The notes below the pieces were generated by a model that searched no databases, had not been told where the DNA came from, and was given only the letters and a program-made list of their open reading frames with translations. From Candidatus Fermentibacterota bacterium (GTDB taxonomy: Bacteria; Fermentibacterota; Fermentibacteria; Fermentibacterales; Fermentibacteraceae): DNA of 22,022 bases. Below, piece after piece: positions 1 to 7,338 of this stretch. The translations under genes were made by a program, and so were the position numbers. The stretch spans positions 1 through 22,022 of the forward strand of contig JAAYTY010000179.1 in assembly GCA_012523605.1 (NCBI GenBank), written 5' to 3'. Every line of letters begins with the position of its first letter. The first letter of the stretch is position 1.

Positions 1-1
1 C

Positions 2-1042
2 GGCTCCAACGACTATCTGGCGCTCACCACCGATCCGCGCGTGAAGGATGCCGCGGCCGCGGCGGCCCGCAAGTACGGCAGCGGATGCAGCGGCTCACGC
101 CTGTTGAACGGCACGCTCGATCTGCACATAGAGCTCGAGGAGAAGATGGCGCGCTTCCTGGGGCGTGAGAGGGTGCTGACCTTCAGCACGGGCTTCCAGA
201 CCAACCTCGGGGTCATCTCCTCTCTGGCCCAGAAGGACGACGTGATCTTCGTGGACAGGAACGACCATGCATCCATCATAGACGGCACGCGCATGAGCTA
301 TGCGCGCGTCGTGAAGTACCGTCACAACGACATGGATCACCTCGACCATCTCCTCGAGCGCGAGGACGGCCCGGCCCTGATAGTCACCGACGGGGTCTTC
401 AGCATGGAGGGCGACCTCGCGAACCTGCCCGGGATAGTGGCCCTCGCGAAGAAGCACGGGGCCAGGATAATCGTGGACGACGCACACGGCGTCGGAGTCA
501 TGGGGAGGCGCGGCAGGGGCACGCCCGAGCACTTCGGCTGCGAGGAAGACATCGACATCCAGATAGGCACCTTCAGCAAGTCCTTCGCCTGCATAGGCGG
601 ATTCGTGGGGGGGGCCTCCAAGGTCATAGACTTCATCCAGCACGAGGCGAGGACCGGGATATTCTCCGCCAGCCTCCCTCCGGCCGCCGTCGCAACCGTG
701 ATGGCCGCGCTGGAGATCCTCCAGGAGCAGCCGGAACTCCTGGAGCGGATGCACAGGGCCGCCGAGAGATCCCGTGCCGGTCTCAGGGATCTGGGGTTCA
801 ACATCGGCAACTCCGAGGCTCCGATCGTCCCGATCATCATCGGAGACACCATCCTCACATTCAGGGTCTGGCTGGCGCTCGACCAGGAGGGCGTCTTCAC
901 CAACCCGGTCGTGAGCCCCGCTGTGCCGCCCGACCAGGCGATGCTCCGCACGAGCTACATGGCGACCCACACAGACGAGATGATCGACCGGGCGCTCGAC
1001 ATCTTCGAGCGCGTCGGGCGGCGTTTCGGGCTCATCTCCTGA
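2..1042 (+). CDS. Serine palmitoyltransferase-like PLP enzyme (alpha-oxoamine synthase family), 5' partial
   Basis: The 346 visible codons are the body of an alpha-oxoamine synthase (BioF/Kbl/SPT family); roughly the first 50-70 residues lie outside the window. The visible part opens with the family signature SNDYLAL. It then shows the substrate-pocket DHAS (about residues 89-92), the cofactor-binding DDAHGVGVMG, and the PLP-lysine motif GTFSKSFACIGGF. The form GTFSKS favours serine palmitoyltransferase over BioF or Kbl, which usually read GTLSKA or GTLGKA. The enzyme would condense an acyl thioester with serine or another amino acid to give a 3-keto sphingoid base in the cytoplasm. The next gene, 15 nt away, resembles bacterial ceramide synthase, which supports the sphingolipid reading. 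A BioF or Kbl role cannot be excluded without the N-terminus and a phylogeny. Confidence 0.8.
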   Translation, partial: GSNDYLALTTDPRVKDAAAAAARKYGSGCSGSRLLNGTLDLHIELEEKMARFLGRERVLTFSTGFQTNLGVISSLAQKDDVIFVDRNDHASIIDGTRMSYARVVKYRHNDMDHLDHLLEREDGPALIVTDGVFSMEGDLANLPGIVALAKKHGARIIVDDAHGVGVMGRRGRGTPEHFGCEEDIDIQIGTFSKSFACIGGFVGGASKVIDFIQHEARTGIFSASLPPAAVATVMAALEILQEQPELLERMHRAAERSRAGLRDLGFNIGNSEAPIVPIIIGDTILTFRVWLALDQEGVFTNPVVSPAVPPDQAMLRTSYMATHTDEMIDRALDIFERVGRRFGLIS

Positions 1043-1057
1043 CCGGACGTCGCTGAA

Positions 1058-2206
1058 TTGATCAGCGTAGCGGAGGTGGCAGGCAAAAAAGACCTCCGCG
1101 AGTTCATAGATCTCCCATACAGGCTCTACCGATCGGACCCTCTTTGGGTCGCCCCGATCCGCTCCACGCAGAGGGATCTGTTCGACAGGTCGGGCGGACA
1201 TCCGTTCCACGAGCATTCCGAAGTAGCACACTTCCTGGCCAGGGATCGGATCGGCGTCGTGGTCGGCAGGATAACGGCCACGATCAACCACAGGCACAAC
1301 GAATACCATCGGGACAGAATCGGTTTCTTCGGCTTCCTGGAAGCCGCAAGGGACCAGCGCGTGTTCGACGCGCTGTTCGACAGGGCGTCCGAATGGCTGC
1401 GCTCGAAGGGGATGGAGGCGATACGGGGCCCCCTGAACTATTCGACCAACGAGGAGTCCGGGCTCCTCGTGGAAGGTTTCGACAGCAGCCCGATGCTCAT
1501 GATGCCATACAATCCGCCCTACTACGCCGAGGGGATCGAGGCCGCGGGATTCTCGAAGGCGAAGGACCTGCTCGCCTACCGCCTCGAAGCAGAGGGCTTG
1601 AAATGGGACAGGATGAGGAAGGTCGCCGCTCTGGTATCGAGGCGCACCGGAACCGAGATAAGAGACATCCGAAAGGACAGGCTCTACGAAGAGGTGCTGA
1701 TTCTGATGGATGTCTATAACGAGTGCTGGAACAGGAACTGGGGCTTCGTCCCCATGACCGACGCCGAATTCAGACAGATGGCGAAGGACCTGGGTATGCT
1801 GCTGGAGCCCGCGCTTGCTCCTATGATCTTCAAGGGGGATGCCGCCGTCGCCTTTGCTGTGGCCCTGCCGGACGCCAACCAGGCCCTTCTCAAAGCCAGG
1901 GGAAGCCTGCTCGGGGCGCTGGTCGCCCTCAAGGCGCCGGTCCTCCGGACGAGGATCGACAGGTTCCGCGTACTGCTGCTCGGCGTGAGAGAGAAGTGGC
2001 GCGGATGCGGGCTGGAAAGCCTGCTGATAGCCCGGCTCGTAGAGAACGGGATACGCCTCGGCTACAGGTGGGCCGAGCTCTCGTGGGTGCTGGAGGACAA
2101 CACGGCCCGTCGCCGGATACTGGAGCGGGAGATGGACGCCATGCCCTACAAGACCTACAGGGTGTACGAGAAGAGCCTCCGGGCTCCCTGCGGGAGTGTG
2201 GGATGA
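1058..2206 (+). CDS. GNAT-fold acyltransferase-like protein, candidate bacterial ceramide synthase (bCerS)
   Basis: This is a 382-residue cytoplasmic protein without membrane segments. The C-terminal third carries a GNAT acyl-CoA-binding segment, GVREKWRGCGLESLLIARLV (about residues 309-328), followed by ELSWVLEDN and YKTYRVYEKSL near the end. This layout is the COG-level 'GNAT-like, YghO-type' family. From established work in Caulobacter, a GNAT-fold protein of about this size is the ceramide synthase that N-acylates the sphingoid base, and it is encoded near spt. Here it lies 15 nt after an SPT-like gene, so that role is plausible. The start is TTG at 1058, chosen because it directly follows the upstream stop; no strong ribosome-binding site is visible. 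The stop overlaps the start of the next gene (ATGA). The third enzyme of the pathway, CerR, is not in view. Confidence 0.7.
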   Translation: MISVAEVAGKKDLREFIDLPYRLYRSDPLWVAPIRSTQRDLFDRSGGHPFHEHSEVAHFLARDRIGVVVGRITATINHRHNEYHRDRIGFFGFLEAARDQRVFDALFDRASEWLRSKGMEAIRGPLNYSTNEESGLLVEGFDSSPMLMMPYNPPYYAEGIEAAGFSKAKDLLAYRLEAEGLKWDRMRKVAALVSRRTGTEIRDIRKDRLYEEVLILMDVYNECWNRNWGFVPMTDAEFRQMAKDLGMLLEPALAPMIFKGDAAVAFAVALPDANQALLKARGSLLGALVALKAPVLRTRIDRFRVLLLGVREKWRGCGLESLLIARLVENGIRLGYRWAELSWVLEDNTARRRILEREMDAMPYKTYRVYEKSLRAPCGSVG

Positions 2207-3987
2207 CCGCGGCCGAGCTCAGGGGGATGTACATCGATTTCTTCGTCAGGAGGGGCCACGCGAAGATCGGAGGGGCATCCCTCTTTCCCGAGAACGATTC
2301 TACCGTCCTGTTCACGACCGCAGGGATGCACCCCCTGGTGCCCTTTCTCCTGGGCGAGAAGCATCCGGCCGGCAGGAGGCTTGTCGACTTCCAGAAATGC
2401 ATCCGCACAGGCGATATCGAGAGCGTGGGCGATTCCACTCACCTGACCTTCTTCGATATGCTCGGCAACTGGTCTCTGGGCGATTATTTCAAGCGCGAGG
2501 CAATCACCTGGAGCTACGAGTTCCTCACCGGCCGGGAGTGGCTCGGCTTCGATCCGTCCAGACGCAGTGTCACGGTGTTCGCGGGCGGAGACGGAGTTCC
2601 TCCAGACGAAGAGGCCGCCTCGATCTGGGAGGAGCTGGGGATACCGAGCGACCGGATCCACTTCCTCGGGCGCGAGGACAACTGGTGGGGTCCTGCCGGG
2701 GCGACGGGGCCGTGCGGACCCGACACGGAGATGTTCATAGACACCGGGAGGGATGCCTGCGGCGCCTCCTGCCGTCCCGGCTGCGGCTGCGGGAAGTACT
2801 TCGAGATCTGGAACGACGTATTCATGCAGTACAACAAGACCCGCGAGGGTCTGTACCTGCCGCTCGAGCAGAGGAACGTGGACACGGGGATGGGCGTTGA
2901 GCGCACGGTGGCGATGATCAACGGAGCCGCATCCGTGTTCGATATCCCGGCATATGCCCCCCTCATGGAGTTTCTCGACGCACGCAGCGGCGCACCGGCC
3001 CCCGATCAGTCCTCGATGCGCTCGAGGAGGATCGTCGCCGACCACGCGAGGACATCGACGCACATCCTCGGAGACGACCTGGGTGTCCCGCCTTCCAACC
3101 TGGATCAGGGATACGTGCTGAGAAGGCTGATCAGGCTTTCGGTCAGACACGCCAGGAAGCTGGGGATCGAGGGCCCGTTCCTCGAAGACATGGCGAGGCT
3201 GGTGATCGATGCGGAGTCCGGGGTCCATCCCGAGCTGGGCAGGAACAGGTCCTTCGCGCTCGAATGCCTGGCCCGGGAGGAAGCCCAGTTCGAGAAGACT
3301 CTGCAGGGGGGCATGAGGGAGTTCGAGAGGCTTCTCCCCAACCTGAAGCGAAATCCCCTCGGGATGGTGCCCGGCCGTGTCGCGTTCACCCTATATGACA
3401 CATACGGCTTCCCGGTCGAGTTCACCGCGGAGCTGGCCGCCGAACACGGCATGGCGGTCGACATGGAGGGTTACCGCGCCGCGCTCGAAAAACACAGGGA
3501 ACTGTCCCGGGCGGGCGCGGAGAGGAAGTTCACGGGAGGACTCGCCGACCACAGCGACATGGTCACGAAGCTCCACACTGCCACGCACCTTCTTCACAAG
3601 GCTCTGAGGACGGTGCTGGGAAGCCATGTCGAGCAGAAGGGCAGCAACATCACGGCGGAGCGCCTGCGGTTCGACTTCAGCCATCCCGCCCCCATGACCG
3701 ACGCGGAGATCGAGGAGGTCGAGAGGCTGGTCAACGGGGCCATAGCCTCGGATCTCCCTGTGAGAATAGAGGAGATGGGGGTGGACGAGGCGCAGAGGGC
3801 CGGCGCCATAGGCCTGTTCAAGGAGCGCTACGGCGAGCGCGTCAAGGTTTACTTCATCGGCGATTTCTCCACGGAGATCTGTGGAGGACCTCACGTGGAG
3901 AGGACCGGGGGCATGGGCAGGTTCAGGATCCTGTCGGAGAAGAGTTCGTCCCAGGGTATTCGCAGGATACGGGCGGTCCTCGAGTGA
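2203..3987 (+). CDS. alaS: Alanyl-tRNA synthetase, short form without C-Ala domain
   Basis: The enzyme charges tRNA-Ala with alanine. The class II catalytic core is clear: the DNA encodes FTTAGMHPLVPF, FQKCIRTGD and FFDMLGNWSLGDYFKREA (the AlaRS motif 2 region), then the metal-cluster-like DACGASCRPGCGCGKYFE. The editing domain keeps its zinc ligands: HTATH (H458, H462) and CGGPH (C560, H564). The protein stops at residue 594, right after the GIRRIRAVLE end of the editing domain. Typical bacterial AlaRS is about 870 residues, so the whole C-Ala (DHHA1) part is missing. The stop is clean, not a frameshift: the next gene starts inside it at GTGA. The start at 2203 is set by the ATGA overlap with the upstream gene; the open frame further upstream is not AlaRS-like. 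Confidence 0.95.
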   Translation: MTAAELRGMYIDFFVRRGHAKIGGASLFPENDSTVLFTTAGMHPLVPFLLGEKHPAGRRLVDFQKCIRTGDIESVGDSTHLTFFDMLGNWSLGDYFKREAITWSYEFLTGREWLGFDPSRRSVTVFAGGDGVPPDEEAASIWEELGIPSDRIHFLGREDNWWGPAGATGPCGPDTEMFIDTGRDACGASCRPGCGCGKYFEIWNDVFMQYNKTREGLYLPLEQRNVDTGMGVERTVAMINGAASVFDIPAYAPLMEFLDARSGAPAPDQSSMRSRRIVADHARTSTHILGDDLGVPPSNLDQGYVLRRLIRLSVRHARKLGIEGPFLEDMARLVIDAESGVHPELGRNRSFALECLAREEAQFEKTLQGGMREFERLLPNLKRNPLGMVPGRVAFTLYDTYGFPVEFTAELAAEHGMAVDMEGYRAALEKHRELSRAGAERKFTGGLADHSDMVTKLHTATHLLHKALRTVLGSHVEQKGSNITAERLRFDFSHPAPMTDAEIEEVERLVNGAIASDLPVRIEEMGVDEAQRAGAIGLFKERYGERVKVYFIGDFSTEICGGPHVERTGGMGRFRILSEKSSSQGIRRIRAVLE

Positions 3988-4922
3988 TCCGCCCGGCATC
4001 CGCTCTGCTTCTTCTTGCCGCGCTTGCCGCGGCGGGCGGAGGCACGGGACAGGGCATCCCGGACTTCTCGGGCACCTGGGAGACGACATACGGCACGCTC
4101 GTCCTCAACCAGGACGGCTCCTCCGTGTCGGGTTTCTATCTGATGGGCGGGATGTGCACGGTGGAGGGGTCGGTGGAGGCCTCAGGCAGGCTTGTCTTCA
4201 CCTACGAGGAGCCTTCGGCGTCGGGCGAGGGCTGGTTCGAGCTGGCGCCCGACGGAGCCAGCTTCTCCGGGCAGTGGCGTGCAAGGGGATCCTCCACCTG
4301 GTCCGGCTGGGAGGGATACCGCTCCGGCTCGGAAGGAGCGGGCTCGAAATGGCTCGTGATCCTCGAGACGGAATGGCAGGACAGGCTCGACGAGCAGGAG
4401 TACTCCTTCGGTGACATGCTGGAAGCATGGTTCGCAAGGTTGGACGGCGTGTCCGTGCGACACAGGTTCGTCCACGACACCGACGACCTGGAGCTGTTCT
4501 GCGCCCAGGCCGCGATGCTTCCGGGCGAGGTCTTCCTGGTGTTCTCGTCCCACGCCACCGAGGAGGGCATAGCGCTCTCCGAAGGTACGGCCGGCGCGAG
4601 AGAGATCATCGAGGCTATCGAGCCGTGCGGGAACCTGGCGATGATCCACTTCTCGAGCTGTCTCGTGATGAACGGGAGCATTCCGAGGCAGATCCTGTCG
4701 TCCCGCAGGGACTGGCCGGAAGGTTTTGTCGTGTCAGGCTACACCACCAGCGTGGACTGGGCGGGCAGCGCCCTCCTGGAGTTCCTCTATCTGAATCTCA
4801 TACTGGAGTCGGGGCTTCCCCCGGCTCGAGCCGCGGAGGCGGTGCTGGAGACGCTGGACTACGCTGGGAGCTCTTCCGGGAGCTGCATGGACGCGGCGGG
4901 GTTCACATGGCTGACCCCGTGA
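3984..4922 (+). CDS. Exported protein: N-terminal beta-domain plus caspase/CHAT-like His-Cys domain
   Basis: The 312-residue product starts with a signal peptide (RPASALLLLAALAAAGG). Residues about 28-112 form a Gly/Trp-rich small beta-domain (FSGTWETTYGTLVLNQDG, later FSGQWRARG). From about residue 125 the sequence resembles clan CD peptidases and CHAT domains. A hydrophobic strand ends in SSHATEEG (H190), a second strand IHFSSCLVMNG carries C226, and then comes FVVSGYTTSVDWA plus an amphipathic region rich in Ala, as in the CHAT C-terminal part. The order strand-His, helix, strand-Cys with 36 residues between them is the clan CD layout. I infer a secreted or periplasmic peptidase; this is pattern recognition and no family match was computed. 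It starts with GTG overlapping the alaS stop and ends 17 nt before the aminopeptidase gene, so it is co-transcribed with both. Confidence 0.7.
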   Translation: MIRPASALLLLAALAAAGGGTGQGIPDFSGTWETTYGTLVLNQDGSSVSGFYLMGGMCTVEGSVEASGRLVFTYEEPSASGEGWFELAPDGASFSGQWRARGSSTWSGWEGYRSGSEGAGSKWLVILETEWQDRLDEQEYSFGDMLEAWFARLDGVSVRHRFVHDTDDLELFCAQAAMLPGEVFLVFSSHATEEGIALSEGTAGAREIIEAIEPCGNLAMIHFSSCLVMNGSIPRQILSSRRDWPEGFVVSGYTTSVDWAGSALLEFLYLNLILESGLPPARAAEAVLETLDYAGSSSGSCMDAAGFTWLTP

Positions 4923-4939
4923 TGAAAGGCGGAGCTGAT

Positions 4940-5989
4940 ATGTCAGGCATGGATCTCGGGCTTCTGAAGCTCCTTTGCGAAACCGACGGGGTCTCCGGAC
5001 GCGAGGATGCCGTCGTGGCTGTCATCCGCGGGGAGCTGGCTCCAGTTGCCGACGAGTTGAAGGTTGACGCCATCAAGAACGTGACCGCTGTCAGGAGCGG
5101 CCGGGGCTCGTTGAAAGTCATGCTCGCCGCCCACATAGACGAGATCGGATTCCTGGTGTTCAACATCGACGACGACGGCTACATCTCCCTCGCCCCGATA
5201 GGGGGCTGGGCGGCGGAGAACATGATCGGCCACAGGGTCCGCATTCACACCAGAAAGGGGGAGGTGGTCCCCGGGGTGATCCACAGGAGGGCCGCCTGGC
5301 TTCCGGAGCACTCGAACAGGCAGCTCCGGCTCGACGAGCTGTACATAGACACGGGGATGGGGAAGGACGAGGTCACGGCAAGGGTGTCGCGCGGCGACTG
5401 GGTGTCGATGGCAACCGAATTCTCCGAGATGGGCGGATGCCTGCTCGCGAAAGCCTTCGACGATCGCGTGGGCGTCTTCGTCATGATGGAGGCCTTCCGG
5501 AGGTGCGCCAATCCCGAAATCGATTTGTATGCCGTCGGCACAGCCCAGGAAGAGGTGGGACTGCGCGGCTCGACTGTCGCTGCGCAGGAAGTGAAACCCG
5601 ACATCGCGATAGCCGTCGACATCACAGGAGCCGGCGACGTTCCCGACTACCCCGCAAGGCTCAGGATAGCGAAGCTCGGTGACGGCGTTGCCATAAAGCT
5701 CATGGACGGTTCGGTGATAAGCTCTCCCGAGCTGGTTGACTTCACGCGGGGCATAGCGGAGGAGCTGAAGATCGACCACCAGATGGAGATCCTCCTCGCC
5801 GGAGGGACGGACACCGCCTCGATGCAGAAGTGGGGCTCGGGACCTCACGCCATCTGCCTTTCCATACCGACGAGATACGGGCACGGTCCAGGAGCGGTCA
5901 TCCACAGGCACGATGTCGAGACAGCCGTGGAGTTGCTTACCGCCCTGCTCGACAGGGTACACACCTTTTCGCCATCCGCGAGGCCGTAG
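4940..5989 (+). CDS. M42 family dinuclear metallo-aminopeptidase
   Basis: This is a cytoplasmic aminopeptidase of the M42 family (glutamyl aminopeptidase/FrvX/YsdC type), which trims peptides as a large TET oligomer. Its 349 residues match the usual length of about 340-360. All active-site residues are visible: AHIDE (H65, D67), the bridging aspartate in AFDDRVG (D174), the general base pair QEEVG (E204, E205), VDITGAGD (D227) and RYGHGPG (H315). The start ATG at 4940 has GGAG at 4931-4934, five bases upstream. An in-frame ATG at 4922 overlaps the previous stop but has no ribosome-binding site. It is the last gene of the operon before the T6 terminator. The pairing with a secreted peptidase-like gene is noted but needs no functional link. 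Confidence 0.93.
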   Translation: MSGMDLGLLKLLCETDGVSGREDAVVAVIRGELAPVADELKVDAIKNVTAVRSGRGSLKVMLAAHIDEIGFLVFNIDDDGYISLAPIGGWAAENMIGHRVRIHTRKGEVVPGVIHRRAAWLPEHSNRQLRLDELYIDTGMGKDEVTARVSRGDWVSMATEFSEMGGCLLAKAFDDRVGVFVMMEAFRRCANPEIDLYAVGTAQEEVGLRGSTVAAQEVKPDIAIAVDITGAGDVPDYPARLRIAKLGDGVAIKLMDGSVISSPELVDFTRGIAEELKIDHQMEILLAGGTDTASMQKWGSGPHAICLSIPTRYGHGPGAVIHRHDVETAVELLTALLDRVHTFSPSARP

Positions 5990-6019
5990 CTCGGGAGGGT
6001 TTCCGCGGCTCTCTTTTTT
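5980..6019 (+). terminator. Rho-independent terminator of the first operon
   Basis: GAGGCCG at 5980-5986, overlapping the end of the aminopeptidase gene, can pair with CGGC-t-CTC at 6006-6013 (one bulged T). Six T's follow at 6014-6019. The downstream promoter at 6045 begins a separate unit, which fits termination here. The loop is large (about 19 nt), which lowers confidence. Confidence 0.5.
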
Positions 6020-6044
6020 CCGCGCCCCGTGGCGCTGTTCGCAC

Positions 6045-6073
6045 TTGACCGCGCCCGCAGAGCCGGTTATTAT
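6045..6073 (+). promoter_or_regulatory. Sigma70-type promoter of the RRM gene
   Basis: TTGACC (6045-6050) and TATTAT (6068-6073) are separated by exactly 17 bases. Each box matches the consensus at five of six positions. It is the best promoter in the window and predicts transcription from about 6080, leaving a leader of about 190 nt before the RRM start codon. Confidence 0.7.
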
Positions 6074-6162
6074 CCAGTGTTTGATTCAGTCCTTCTTGTG
6101 TCTGCGAGAAAGCCGACCCTCCGAGTGAGAGAAAGCCCTCCAAGCCCAGGAGTCCTGATCCA

Positions 6163-6251
6163 AACGACAGCCAGTCAGGCTGGGTCGTTCCCGGAGGCCT
6201 TTATCCGGGGGAGGGTTCCGTAATGCGGAGCCGCATGGGGCGCGAGCCCCG
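6163..6251 (+). promoter_or_regulatory. Structured 5' leader with four tandem hairpins upstream of the RRM gene
   Basis: Four neighbouring hairpins can be drawn. The first is AACGAC-AGCC (6163-6172) with GGCT-gg-GTCGTT (6178-6189). The second is CCCGGA (6190-6195) with TCCGGG (6204-6209). The third is ATGCG (6223-6227) with CGCAT (6232-6236). The fourth is GGGGC (6237-6241) with GCCCC (6246-6250), closed by a GNRA-type GCGA loop. The last ends four bases before the ribosome-binding site AGGGAG (6254-6259). Such a leader suggests post-transcriptional control, as in cold-shock RNA-binding protein genes, or autoregulation by the RRM protein; neither is shown by sequence alone. Confidence 0.5.
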
Positions 6252-6267
6252 ACAGGGAGTAGCAGAA

Positions 6268-6528
6268 GTGAGCAACAGCAAGCTGTTCGTAGGCGGTCTT
6301 GCCTGGGCGACAACCGACGAGGCTCTTCAGAGGGCCTTTTCCGCCCATGGCGAGGTGACAGAGTCCCGCGTTGTGATGGACAGGACGACCGGCCGGTCGC
6401 GCGGATTCGGTTTCGTCACGTTCGCCGCCAGCGATTCCGCCCTGAAGGCGAAGAACGCGATGGACAACGCCGTGCTCGACGGCCGCAACATCCGCGTGGA
6501 TTTCGCCACGGAGCGTGAGCGGAGCTAG
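6268..6528 (+). CDS. Small single-domain RRM RNA-binding protein
   Basis: The 86-residue protein is a single RNA-recognition motif. It has RNP2 as LFVGGL (residues 5-10) and RNP1 as RGFGFVTF (residues about 45-52), with the aromatic side chains that stack on RNA intact. It belongs to the bacterial Rbp/RNP-1 family known from cyanobacteria and others, often cold-induced. It stops right after the domain (ATERERS) and lacks the glycine-rich tail of many relatives. The start GTG at 6268 gives the usual family N-terminus (SNSKLFVGG) and has AGGGAG eight bases upstream. An earlier in-frame ATG at 6223 lies inside a leader hairpin and adds a non-conserved extension. It has its own promoter and forms a single-gene unit. 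Confidence 0.92.
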   Translation: MSNSKLFVGGLAWATTDEALQRAFSAHGEVTESRVVMDRTTGRSRGFGFVTFAASDSALKAKNAMDNAVLDGRNIRVDFATERERS

Positions 6529-6549
6529 CGGCAATCCCGCCGGAGATAC

Positions 6550-6573
6550 GGGGGCGCCCTCCGGGGCGCCCTC
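6550..6573 (+). terminator. GC-rich hairpin after the RRM gene, possible terminator
   Basis: GGGCGCC (6552-6558) pairs perfectly with GGCGCCC (6565-6571), extendable by two more pairs. It lies 22 bases after the RRM stop. No T-run follows, so it may be only part of a terminator or a 3'-end stabiliser. Confidence 0.35.
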
Positions 6574-6796
6574 CGCATTCATCTCCTCCCCGGGCTCCGG
6601 ACTGTGGGCGCTCCGCCCCCGGGGTTCATATTCCGCCATCCAGGCCGTCCGTGGCCGCGGGGGCGCACTCCGCCCCTCCCGGCGCCTGCGATGGAGGTCA
6701 GCCTCGATGGATGCGCCGTGGTTCTTCGTACGCAGGGGCCTGTCGGTCTTCTCAGGATGGATCGCCCGAACAGGGGCTCCGACATGGCCTGATTCC

Positions 6797-7309
6797 GTGG
6801 CGGGCGGTGAAACGGGGATCTCGAATGCGTTCTCCGGAGTCCCCCCGGCTTCTCTCCTTGCCGCGGCGGTCATGGCTGCAGCCGTTCAACCCGCTCCCGG
6901 GCAGTCGTTCCAGATGAGCATGGAGGATGTGGTCTCGTGGGGGGGCATGATCGTGGTCGCCAGGGTGGATTCGATAGACCGGACCCGGACCTTCGAATCC
7001 GAGGTCATGACCTGCCATGTAGTCCCCTTCTCATCGCTCCTGCCCCACGAAGAACCTCTATCCCCGTTCGAAGGGATCTACACCAGGCTGGAGCCCGGCA
7101 TCTTCTTCGACGAGGACGGCAACCAGTCCACGGAATGGCCTCTGGTGACAGGCTCGGGATACGAGGATCTGGTTACGGACGGGGATACCGCGATCGTCTT
7201 CCTGCGGACCAGGGAGATAGCACCCGAGATTGCGAACGGCATCCTCAGGATAGAGCCGATGGCCTCTGTCAGGTCCCTTGTGGACCATATCGTCGAAACG
7301 GCCGAGTGA
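6797..7309 (+). CDS. Hypothetical exported protein, signal peptide probably frameshifted
   Basis: About 140 residues of mature protein follow a hydrophobic stretch (ASLLAAAVMAAAVQPAPGQ). I do not recognise the family. Visible features are MIVVARVDSIDR, an acidic, aromatic middle part, DTAIVFLRTRE and a C-terminal ILRIEPM. The start is doubtful. The in-frame GTG at 6797 has no ribosome-binding site and gives a signal peptide without a basic N-terminus. In the next frame, ATG at 6825 has a good upstream GGGG and encodes MRSPESP. Adding one C to the C6 run at 6841-6846 would join it to the hydrophobic part as a perfect signal peptide. Either the assembly misses one base or the gene is frameshifted. 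The stretch 6529-6796 holds only the hairpin at 6550 and no gene I can support. Confidence 0.55.
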   Translation: MAGGETGISNAFSGVPPASLLAAAVMAAAVQPAPGQSFQMSMEDVVSWGGMIVVARVDSIDRTRTFESEVMTCHVVPFSSLLPHEEPLSPFEGIYTRLEPGIFFDEDGNQSTEWPLVTGSGYEDLVTDGDTAIVFLRTREIAPEIANGILRIEPMASVRSLVDHIVETAE

Positions 7310-7313
7310 CCCC

Positions 7314-7336
7314 CGGGCGCCACGCCGGTTCGCCCG
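7314..7336. terminator. Hairpin between convergent genes
   Basis: CGGGCG (7314-7319) can pair with CGCCCG (7331-7336) across an 11-base loop. It sits in the 29-base gap between two converging stop codons, where a shared terminator is expected. No T-run is visible on either strand. Confidence 0.3.
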
Positions 7337-7338
7337 AA

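Noticed and set aside
95..1309. 404-codon minus-strand frame, opposite the SPT-like gene
   Set aside because: The plus strand encodes conserved PLP motifs; the minus product is an Asp/Val/Gly-rich shadow without domains.
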